Source of the DNA: Siphonodentalium dalli | Taxonomy: Eukaryota; Mollusca; Scaphopoda; Gadilida; Siphonodentaliidae | Reading direction: 5' to 3' | Assembly: GCA_032622095.1 (NCBI GenBank) | Contig: CP136067.1 | Coordinates: forward strand, 128,127,030 to 128,191,029 | Length of the DNA: 64,000 bases | Part shown: one piece after another, positions 11,813 through 20,995 of the stretch | How the letters are laid out: each line of letters begins with the position of its first letter | Numbering within the stretch: the first letter of the stretch is position 1 | Notes under the pieces: model-generated | Databases searched by the model: none | Seen by the model: only the letters and a program-made list of their open reading frames with translations | What the model was told of the DNA's origin: nothing | Made by a program: the position numbers and the translations under genes

Positions 11813-11932
11813 TGTTATGATGTTACGAATAGTAACGACCCGCTTCATTTTGTTATAAATGGTTCCTAGTTTTGTGTGTATTTTTTCAGGTCAATAAATA
11901 TCATGGCCTCGTACCTTGACTTAATCACGACA
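11813..11932 (+). repeat. 3' LTR
   Basis: 120 bp and a clear match to the 5' LTR, with about eight substitutions or small indels (for example ACGAGTAG against ACGAATAG, and one ATC repeat lost before ATGG). Ends CACGACA, followed by the ATATT duplication. Confidence 0.95.
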
Positions 11933-11937
11933 ATATT

Positions 11938-13745
11938 TGTTCCCGTCCTATTGTTATATGGACACACTGCGACCGTTGATTTGATTTAAACGGTATAATT
12001 ATATTAGCAAACCGGGATTAGTCCTTACATAATGATGCCATAAGCTGTTGCTCGTTTTGTTTTTTCTTTCTTTGTTATGGTTTCGGCAAGAAGAATCTCG
12101 GGGAATACATAATAATATATATAATAGAATCGGTCAATTTTCAATGCGCTTTACATCAATTATTTTTCATATCTTTACGAATACGACACCGTTGTCACAC
12201 TCATGGGTTGCAACAATCGAAACATCAATATATGTATAATACTTACAACAAATAAACTTCTGTCTTGGAATCGTGACGACAAAGTAATTCAGTGGAATTA
12301 CATTGGTCCTCAAAACACCACGAGATTTTATAGTATGGTCGGTTTCCATTCAAATCGATATAACAGCCACACGTTGTGTTGTGAGTTATATAGGTAATAT
12401 ATTGACCATGCCTGAAAAAGATAAGGTCGTACCATTTGAAATTGTCGTAAATTATAATATGAATCGTACGTGACACGTAGTGGAGCAACCACACATGATG
12501 TGCCTCAAATTTGCCTTTTTTCGGCGGCATAACGCTAAGAATAATTTATGTCACATCATGCAGTGGTCACGACGGAGACGATATGCCAACTTGACAAGAC
12601 ATGTCGTGTGTCTGGATTCTCGTGATGACTTCTTCATTTTTCGTTTTCATTAAGCGAACCAACGAAATTGGTCTAAATGAAATTAATAGACCTAAATCAC
12701 ATGTGAATTCTTCGTATGTTGTGAAGTAGTTACTTTCACTTTTATCGCGTTGCTTCATTTCCAATTCCGCGTTTTTGCAATCTCCACACGGTTGCTAATC
12801 GGAAGTCACGTGACAATTTCTCCAAAATCTATGCCCGCGATCTTGACAAATCACTGATGGATATAGAAAAAATTATATGACGTCATTCACCTGCCTTAGG
12901 TATAAGCACCCTTTGTGGTTGCTATGGACACAAGACACTCGCAGTGGGTAAATGTGCGAAAGAATGTTTGTAAAAACATCACTACTAAGAAGAACGTGCT
13001 GATATTTATGCTCTTCATAATCTCAATGACTATGTATAGGGACAAGAGGGGATCTCAGAGGATGAGCTTGTTCATTGACAACAAACACTGTAGTTCAGAT
13101 TCAAATGGGATGTCTATTGTTATAAACATAAACAACCAATAATCAACTTAAACAAAATATATTGTCAAGAAGGTGGAGGCCAATAACCACCCTCCCACCT
13201 GCTGATATATAACTATGTTCCATAAAACATACCTAGCATCAGTAACCTAGCTATTGCCTTAGTAATAGTGGTAACATATATGTAGCCATAATAAAAAGGT
13301 TTTAATTTCAAGAGACAGATTAGTGTGAGATGAAACATAAATCTCAAGCTGCTAACATAATATTGGGGTGGGAGGGTGGGAAAATGAATCCTGATAATCA
13401 AAGAAATATGGGAATTATGTTTGCACAAAAAAGATTTTTTTTTCTATTCCCGTGTAAAATGGATTACCAATAGACCGCGCATGTCCGTACATAAAACGTC
13501 ATGCTCTAAAAGCGGAACCACCCATTCTAAATTAAGTTTGATTGCTTTGAAAATAAAATTGATTATAATAATCAAGGTTATATAAACTTTGATCTTATCG
13601 TACATGGTATTTACAACTTCCGATATGTTATAATGGACAATTGAAGTATGTATTTATTAATTAACAGTATATTGTTATGAATAGCAAATAGGTTCATATT
13701 AGACCAGTTTCGTTTGATACATGTATCTAAATGAAAGAAGTTACG
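11938..13745. other. Unassigned stretch with weak coding hints on the minus strand
   Basis: No recognised gene. Two minus-strand frames, 12,764-12,567 (within it TTYEEFTCDLGLL) and 12,530-12,243 (starting MPPKKGKFEAHHVW), have start regions with some protein-like character but no family match or splice support. An inverted pair, CCACCCTCCCACC near 13,185 and GGTGGGAGGGTGG near 13,366, suggests a MITE-sized element at about 13,140-13,440. Confidence 0.35.
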
Positions 13746-13749
13746 GTGT

Positions 13750-13853
13750 CAAATGTTTGTCTTTGCGAGCCAGATTCCAGACAAGACTGCAACAGGCCAG
13801 GTGGAAGATGAAACCCATTCCCTTCTGGTCTGTTCAACTTACAACCTAATTTG
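13750..13853 (+). pseudogene. Tiny LINE C-terminal remnant
   Basis: The plus-strand frame reads EDETHSLLVCSTYN, resembling the last zinc-knuckle region of CR1/jockey-type LINE proteins (E-D-E-x-H-x-L-L-x-C-x-x-Y). The usual preceding CxxC is not in frame and a stop follows at once. Too short to place in a clade. Confidence 0.35.
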
Positions 13854-13859
13854 AGAAAA

Positions 13860-14455
13860 TTGTGTTACCCCCCTTTTACTCGAACGATATATAGATACCA
13901 GGTGTCAAATAATAACCCTCGATGCTATATTGAACCCAAAAAACATCGGCACAGCCAGACAAGTGAGAACATTTATTCAAAAGCTCTAAAACCCAGAATT
14001 AATTCGCAACATAGCCTACTATCTTTCAACTCAAGTATAAATTAATTAACATAACCTGCAGTAACTTAAGAATGTGAGACCCACACCAGTCAACCTCTTT
14101 ATTCACCTGAATACTACCGTCAATTAACTGATTAACAACTCAACTCAACTAAATCCATGCATTATTATATAACAACTCAACTCAATTCATTGGTATAACT
14201 AAACTATGACTAAACTATATCAAAGGCTGATATCTGAACAATACGACTATAGGCTATATATATATATGCGTATATAATTATCGACGTCTACTCGCATCCA
14301 AAACGATTTGCACGCGTGATGAAGAATTCGCGTCATTGTGATGCGTCATAGGCTTAAATATATATTCAGACTGTGGGCCAAGTCTGAAAATTAGGCGATC
14401 CAGTCTATCGTGTTTTAAGTACTTCAATATCTTGTTTTCAAAACTAAGCATGATA
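13860..14455. other. Unassigned stretch
   Basis: Repeated AACTCAACTCAA words near 14,128-14,180 and a TA microsatellite near 14,256. No gene seen. Confidence 0.4.
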
Positions 14456-14460
14456 GACCT

Positions 14461-15060
14461 CTAAATTTTGGTATGCATACACTCCAGACAAGATGGCGTC
14501 CAAAATGGCCGCCGTTTTTCAGACGGGTCCCTAAAACAGTTTGATCCAAAGTGTAGTGAGACAATCTTTTCACATGTATACAAATGTATATATGTGTGTA
14601 AAACTAAGATATAATACCACGTGTTTATAGCAAAATCGGGACTCCCGTCCAAGATGGTCGCAAAAAAGGCAGCCAGAATTAGAAAATTTGACGTTTTTTC
14701 ACTAATATCTTTAAGATAGGTTTCTGCTGTTTGGAACTGGTTGAGAATTGTGACTTTATTTTTGCATTCATGTTGACTGACCAGTATAGCAATTATATAT
14801 GCCATGCATGTTGACCCCGCTTCTCCCTATGCCTCAAATGTTATATTTTACAGAACGTGGTATAAAATTTCACCAAAAATCACCATTGGGATTCTAGTCA
14901 TATTTTATCAAGAACTGAACAGAGTTATGCAACGTAAGTGAGGCATTCCATTGCTTATGAATACTCCAACTCAGTTGTACTTTGGCTCAAAATGGCGGCC
15001 AAGATATGAAAAATGGCAAATATTGCACCACGGTGCCATGCAACCGCTTACAAGTTGCGA
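14461..15060 (+). repeat. Diverged copy of the AAGATGGC module (54.3-55.0 and 57.9-58.6 kb)
   Basis: The ordered words ACAAGATGGCGTCCAA, ACAAATGTATA, CTAATATCTTTAAGAT, TTACAGAACGTGGTATAAAA, CATTGGGATTC and AAAATGGCGGCCAAGAT recur in the same order at 54,490-55,030. The module is rich in AAGATGGC/AAAATGGC motifs. A 114-codon minus-strand frame at 14,805-14,461 is a by-product. Confidence 0.8.
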
Positions 15061-15640
15061 TTGATGAAACAATTGACTATTCTGTATCATTTACATTGAA
15101 TACTAACATCACTGATGCACCTTAATTTATTGTTACCATTTAGCCACTGACATTACCAGAATTATTGGATTTTGCTATCACAAACTTGGCATCAAAATCG
15201 GCAAAAAAATAACTTTTCAAGTTTTGACAATTTTTTCAAGTAAAATGGAACTATCTGGTATCAAAGGTGTTTATTGTTTTTGACTTGTCTTAAATATGTC
15301 ACACTGAGGTGTTTTATAGACAAAATTATTCAAGATGGCTTACAGAAATCAGAATAATTTCCGAAATTATACCAGAATACTTTCGGAATGAAGTACCCTC
15401 CTGATATTTCCGGAATAAAAATCTTCAGAATAAAGAACTTCACACATACCATATCATCCTCGCCACGTAAGTTTTCCGGAAACTGAACAGACCCAAATGG
15501 AACAGGTCCCCCTCCTTCCTACGAGGAAGTTATGAGAACAGAGCGCTAAGGAGATACACCCTCTCCCAACTTTGGGACATGTTTAGCTGAACTTGACGAA
15601 GTCAAGTATGAGCTATTGCCATGGGTTTTGGGTCCGTCGT
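15061..15640. other. Unassigned stretch
   Basis: Contains TTCCGGAAT/ATTCCGGAA-like words (15,355-15,480) that look like part of an inverted element. No gene seen. Confidence 0.4.
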
Positions 15641-15644
15641 CCAT

Positions 15645-16505
15645 CCGGTTGTGCGTCCGTCCGTCCTTCAACAATTTCTGTGCCTCACCCTACAGACTAC
15701 ATATTTCATCCGAGCATCAGCAAACTGCTGCATATGGATCTGCGAGGTGAGCTCTAGATGGAAACCATCAATATTTTCCGAAATTCGTTAAAAACATGGC
15801 CGCCAGCAGCCATCTTGGATTTCAAATTTGAACCCATCGCCGCACCCTGCATCATTTGTTGGAAAATTATTTTGACAATTTACAGGCATGTTTAGGATCA
15901 CCTCTAGATGGGAGCTATCGACTTTGAACGATTTTCTGTGAAAGACATGGCCTCTGGCAGCCATCTTCTATATTACTCTTTGCGAGAGTCATTGGTTTGG
16001 CACACCCTATAGACCACATCCCTCATCCGATCGTTACCAAACTCAAACTTCATATGGATCTTTGGGATGTTTTGGCATGTTTTGGATCATTTGAAAGATT
16101 TTCGATGAAAAACATGGCCGCCGGCAGCCATCTTGGATTTTACTCTTTGCATGACTAATTCCTTAGGCGCACCCTTTAGAGCACATCCCTCATGTGATCA
16201 TCACCAAATTTCATTTGGATCTTTTGGTGGCCACGAGATGGGAGCCATATATTTTTTCCGTATTTCATTGAAAAAACATGGCCGCAAACGGCCATCTTGG
16301 ATTTTACTCTTTGTATGACTGAATCCTTCGGCACACCAAAGAGGCCAACTACCTCATCCGATCGGCACCATCTTTCATATATGTCTTCGGGGTGACTTTA
16401 TTGTTTCTATTTGTATTACTGCATCCTTGCAAGTTTGGTACTCCCTACAGCAAAACTTTTTCATCCGATTAATTCCACAAACTGTTTATAGATCTTCAGA
16501 GTAAC
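15645..16505. repeat. Diverged tandem array, units of about 150-170 bp
   Basis: The words ACATGGCCGCCGGCAGCCAT and CTTGGATTTTACTCTTTGC recur at about 15,794, 15,945, 16,112 and 16,276, with CATCCGATC, CACCAAA and TCATATGGATCTT between them. Spacings are 151, 167 and 164 bp. The array starts after a CGTCCGTCCGTCC run. Each unit carries a CCAAGATGGC-type motif on the minus strand. Confidence 0.9.
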
Positions 16506-16744
16506 CTCTAGCTACTTAAGCATATAAACTGTCCGAGTTCCCTGTCGCTCTATAGACTATAATATATGACATGATCCAGTTTCCAACTTGAGCTACAGTG
16601 TCATTGACACTTTCATTTAATTTTGGTCTTTTAAATACCAAGAAAAATAATGATAAAGATATACTGTCCCATGTATGACCCCTAAATTAGTATTTTGTTC
16701 GGCTTCAGGTTTAAAAATAATTGATTTGAATTCGAGGAAATATG

Positions 16745-16895
16745 GAATACTTCCTAATGGCGCCGAAAGCGCCAAAACATGCGCCATTAGTAACGCGCCG
16801 ACAGCGACAAAATGTGCGATATTAGCGCATGTTTCGGCGCGACGAAAGCGGGAAAATGTGCGACTAGTGGCGCATGTTTTGGCGCTTGTGTCATA
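16745..16895. repeat. GC-rich hairpin in AT-rich surroundings
   Basis: GCGCCAAAACATGCGCCATT (16,769) pairs with AGTGGCGCATGTTTTGGCGC (16,866), with a further GCGCATGTTTCGGCGCG inside. CpG is frequent here, unlike the neighbourhood. Confidence 0.85.
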
Positions 16896-16919
16896 AAAAT
16901 TGGGGAATTGCCAGGGGCT

Positions 16920-17118
16920 TGCTTCACTCATATATGAATATACTGGTACTTATTTACTTGAAATTGGCCCCAAAACACATATTTTCATGTCATCAGCATC
17001 CATGTCCCATGAATGTGTCTCCATCCCGGATCTCTAGTATATTTGAGTAACGGGACATCTCCGGCACATATATATACATATCCACGGTCATAAAAAGGGA
17101 ATTAGGGGTCCCTGGGGG
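16920..17118. repeat. First unit of the 190-bp array, upstream of the hAT insertion
   Basis: Carries the array words TTTTCATGTCATCAGCATCC, GAATGTGTCTCCATCCCGG and GGGAATTAGGGGTCCCTGGG found in the units after 18,180. The hAT element interrupts it directly after GTCCCTGGGGG. Confidence 0.85.
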
Positions 17119-18178
17119 TAGGGCTGCACGGTATTTCGATAATACACCGTTTATTCGATATCGTTTTGAATATTGATAGAACCCGAATTGATTTTTGGAT
17201 TATTCGATATATCGAGAACGTCGGTTTCCATTTTAAGATATCGAATAAAGATTTTGAAAAAGTAAAATTGTCGTATCTATCATTGGAAATCAATGTGGCT
17301 TGTAACGAAACTCACAAAAGGAAATAAAATGTTATGGGATATAATCCTTGAAGAGCTATGGGGTTTCATTAACAGCTTGCGACAGTCAGTCGTGGCGTCG
17401 CTATTGCATATATATAATCCCGGGAATAAAACAAAGGGCACCCTTGGTCTGCATTCAAAGGCTGGTGTTAACCGACTGCCACTGGTTTGAAATTACATCC
17501 GTCGCACCTCATGTGCATATAAGCTGCACACACCGGAGTACGGCTTAAATCAATACAATGGCGACTTTGAGTATGATAGCACTATGTGGGAGTCACGCAA
17601 CAAACATTCAACACAATACAATGGCGACTTTGAGTATGATAGCGCTATGTGGGAGTCACGCAACAAACATTCAACACAATACAATGGTGACTTTGGGTAT
17701 GATAGCACTATGTGGGAGTCACACAACAAACATTCAGCTGTGCAACAAGTGTCTGACTCAACATCTGATAGGAACAGTGTCGATACTGATGTCCCAATTC
17801 CGAAGAGAAAAAAAACCCTAGGTAGTCTCCACTTCTAGTGATTCTAAGGTTAAACGCACTGAATGCATTCAGGGTGAGATAGACGAGTATACATCGACTC
17901 CGACGATTGCCAAAGACTCAAATGCATTGATGCGGTGGAAAATGAACTATAAAAACTTTCCTATTCTCAAAGAAATATTTGTGCGTGAGCGCCACAAGTG
18001 TACCATCGAAAAGACTATTCAGCAAGTCAGGGCACATTGCCGCGGCTAAACGATCGTGCCTCAGGCTAGCCAATATTAACATACTGACATTCCTTGCATG
18101 TAACATGTAAAAGTGAAATGTATTCTTGTTGGTATGATGTTATATAATTATGTAGTTGATATCCTTGTTAATTAAGTA
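17119..18178 (+). mobile_element. Truncated hAT transposon
   Basis: The left end TAGGGCTGCACGGTATTTCG, followed by TATCG-rich DNA, matches the style of hAT termini (TAGGG/CAGGG start). It splits a unit of the surrounding array. The interior encodes only the last part of a hAT transposase. No matching right terminal repeat or 8-bp target duplication is visible before the array resumes at about 18,180, so the right end is lost or deleted. Confidence 0.75.
17551..18110 (+). pseudogene. hAT transposase C-terminal fragment with a 21-residue triple repeat
   Basis: The first frame (to a stop at 17,838) contains three tandem 63-bp units at 17,551, 17,614 and 17,677, each coding QYNGDFEYDS-MWES-NKHS, then a basic PIPKRKK stretch. 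After the stop, another frame gives EIDEYTSTP and ALMRWKMNYKNFPIL, the start of the hAT dimerisation domain. After a further shift near 17,985 the domain continues ATSVPSKRLFSKSGHIAAAK, then NINILTFLACNM and a stop (18,108-18,110). This domain pairs transposase monomers and holds part of the catalytic fold. The N-terminal DNA-binding and most catalytic regions are absent, so the copy is dead. Confidence 0.85.
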
Positions 18179-18179
18179 G

Positions 18180-19015
18180 GCTTGCTACCCTCATATGGTG
18201 TACTTATTGACTTCAAATTTGGTTTTAAAAAGCACAGTTTCATGTTATTAGCATCCCTGACCCACGAATGCGTGTCTCCACCCCGGAGTTCTAGTAAATT
18301 TTAGTAAAGGGACATCTCCTGCACAGATATATAGCTTTCCGATGGTCATCAAAATGGAATTGAGTTATTGGTGGACTACTTCCCGCATATGGTGGCCCTA
18401 TATAAACTCGAAAATTGAAATTTTTCCGAATGCCTATATAGACTCGAATAAAAACATTTCCAAATGCATATCAGCATCCCTGCCCCATGAATGTGTTTCC
18501 ATCTCGGAGTTCTAGTAAATTTCAGTAAAGGTACATCTCCTGCACATTTATACAATTTGCATGGTCATAGATATGGAATTAGGAGTCCCTGGGGGCTTGC
18601 TTCCCTCATATGGTGTACTTATTGACTTAAAATTGGGAAAACCCCATATTTTCATATCATCAGCATCCCTGCCCCATGAGTGTGTCTCCACCCTGTAGCT
18701 CTAGTGTATTTGATTAAAGTGGCATCTCCTGCACAGATGCAAACAATATCCATGGTCATAAAAATGGGTCCCTGGGGGCTTACTTCCCTCATATGGTGTA
18801 CTAATTTACTTAAAATTGGGTAAACAAATTACCCATAGTTCCATACAATCAACATCCTTGCCCCACGAATGATTGTCTCACCCCGGATCTCTGGTATATT
18901 TAAGCAAATACATCTCCTGCACAGATCTGTACCATAAAATGCTATTTAGGGGTTACTGGGTGCTTGCTTCCCTCGACCCTCATATGGTTGGCCTATATCG
19001 ACTCGAATATTGAAT
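18180..19015. repeat. Tandem array, units of about 190 bp
   Basis: The word CAGCATCCCTG(C/A)CCCA followed by TGTGTCTCCA occurs at about 18,250, 18,470, 18,660 and (diverged) 18,850. Each unit also carries CATCTCCTGCACA and CCCTCATATGG. Together with 16,920-17,118 and the diverged 19,905-20,110 segment this was one array, later split. Confidence 0.9.
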
Positions 19016-19904
19016 AAAACCCCTCTTTCCTTATAGCGCCCACTCTCCCGCGGCGAAGCCACGGAAGCGAAGCTACCTAGGGTATAAGTATGCGGATATG
19101 AGATATACTAATCGAATTTTTCAGCCCAATCTAAAAATAGATTGAACTTACCTAAAATAAAATTATTTATTCATAATTCAAGGGTCCAAAAATTATTGTT
19201 GGCGACGGCCGCCATTTTGTATTGATTAATACCACCTCGAAATGTGTAATTGGACAAAATGCTCCAGGGCAAAAATAAAAAACTTTGTTCCGGTAATTGT
19301 TAGCTATACTTCATCATACGTAGGAACATCATGCTCCTAAAGCTAACGATATTTAAAAGATTGAATGTAAATTAAACCAAAGCCCTGGTTAACAAAAACT
19401 GAAATTACAAAACTGAAAGTTTTGTTTACATATTTTATAAAATTAATTAAAATATTTGCACCGAAAGAGGATTCTAGAGGCCTTACTGGTCGTTTAGAAT
19501 TGATCTTCCATTTTCTAACGGTATTTCCGCCTAAAAGATTGAAGAAATATTCTCAAAGTTCAAGGCCGACAAACAGAAACTATAAGTTCCGATTGAAAGA
19601 TCACAGAATCATTTTAAGATTGCTTCTTGTGAAACCAGTAAAGGCGTCATGACATCAAGACGTACGTCATGACGTCACAACCTACATCGGCGCTCAAAAT
19701 TAGACATGACTGCGTAGATGGCCAGACAGCTGAGACCCGTATTACACGGGCAGGTTCAACATCCACATTTACGTTATATGTCATTATTTACATACATTGT
19801 ATATATTTTTTCTTGTGTCCCATTAGGGTTTATCATCACATCCTTCTAAAGATAAAAATTCATCCGATAATCCCATGAACAGTAACAAGCGGGTGCAAAT
19901 TACG
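19016..19904. other. Unassigned stretch
   Basis: Includes a GC-rich passage CTCCCGCGGCGAAGCCACGG (19,049) and clustered cAMP-response-like ACGTCATGACGTCA words near 19,660. A 76-codon frame at 19,422-19,652 is not recognised. Confidence 0.4.
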
Positions 19905-20110
19905 TTTACGTATGACCATATTATATATGCATATTATCAACATCCTGGTCACAAGAATTGATGTATCAATCCGGGAGCGCTACTATTTTTGGCATTGAAG
20001 TGACATAAATAACGTTCACATACCTATACCATTGCTAATGTCATAAAAAGGGAATTAGGGGTCGCTCGGGGCTTTCTTCCCGCATAAGGTGTATGAGCAT
20101 ATATAAATAG
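19905..20110. repeat. Diverged unit of the 190-bp array
   Basis: TTATCAACATCCTGGTC and TCATAAAAAGGGAATTAGGG match array words; the rest has drifted. Confidence 0.65.
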
Positions 20111-20214
20111 ATAAATATGTTAATATTGGACTTACTTGACTCTGAACTAAGCCGTCAGTGGACGTAAACACGTTATTCCGTCGCAAGGCTCCGTCCACAA
20201 TGAAAACCCAGTAT

Positions 20215-20375
20215 AAAGACCGTCATAATTATGGTAGGCCGTGAGTTGGTTTATTCGTGTTATTTTCCAGTCTGTTTTCTTAAAAATAAGCACAATACGT
20301 GCTGATTCCAAATGCCAAAATACTAATACCGAAGATATGGGTCTGGCGTGAGAACAGCCAACTCACCTATCAGAA
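20215..20375. repeat. Fragment of the 24-28 kb palindrome family
   Basis: GTGAGTTGGTTTATTCGTGT, TATTTTCCAG and AAAATAAGCACAATACG match words at 24,830-24,890 and, reversed, at 25,980 and 27,200. Confidence 0.7.
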
Positions 20376-20990
20376 TAACAATAGCACTTTATTCAGTCTA
20401 TCGATTGAAACATAATCTAGCGCATCACGCAGTCACCAATGGAATGCAGTAATATTCTATGTTTTATATGTTAGCCCTGATACAACTTTAAAATAGAGAG
20501 GTTGAGGTATAGGATACACGAATGTTCCAGACTAACTTTTGAATATTCATATATAATTAAGATAGAGTAATAATAGTGGTCCTTAGTTAAGTAATACATG
20601 AGTAAATTACATGTAAAGATACGTTCAACCTTCCAGACCAATTCTTTAAAAAAAATCAGTTTTTCTACTATTGTCTCGTATGTAGTTTCATGACTCCAAA
20701 GAAATATGGATCAGGTGATAGTAATAACATATACTTAATGTTGAACCGGACCCAGGGCGGTCGCTAATAACCTCAACCATGGATGTTTCGTACCGGATTT
20801 CATTTAGTTTTGTTTTGTTTTTGTTATATATTCAGTATGTTTGTATGTCAGTATGCATGATCTGTATCATGATTCTTATTCCAGTGGCGTAATATACTAT
20901 TGTGCTTATTTTCCAAATATATATACATGATCTTCTACTAGTATGTTTTTCTATGTCGACGTTTGGGTAGTCTGCATGCTAGTTGTCGAT
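20376..20990. other. Unassigned stretch upstream of the Tx1-like LINE
   Basis: No gene or repeat recognised; may include 5' sequence of the LINE. Confidence 0.35.
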
Positions 20991-20995
20991 TATGT

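Larger units (their letters stand above)
7863..11937 (+). mobile_element. Ty3/gypsy LTR retrotransposon, complete in structure but inactivated
   Basis: The element lies at 7868-11932 between 5-bp target duplications ATATT (7863-7867 and 11933-11937). Two LTRs of about 120 bp begin TGTTATGATGTTACGA and end CACGACA. A primer-binding site follows the 5' LTR, and a purine stretch (AAAGGAGTGA) precedes the 3' LTR. Gag, protease, reverse transcriptase, RNase H and integrase pieces occur in the usual Ty3/gypsy order. The internal frame is broken many times. The LTRs differ at about eight places, which makes this an old copy. At about 4.07 kb it is somewhat short for the class, and the RT region has lost codons. 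Confidence 0.95.
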
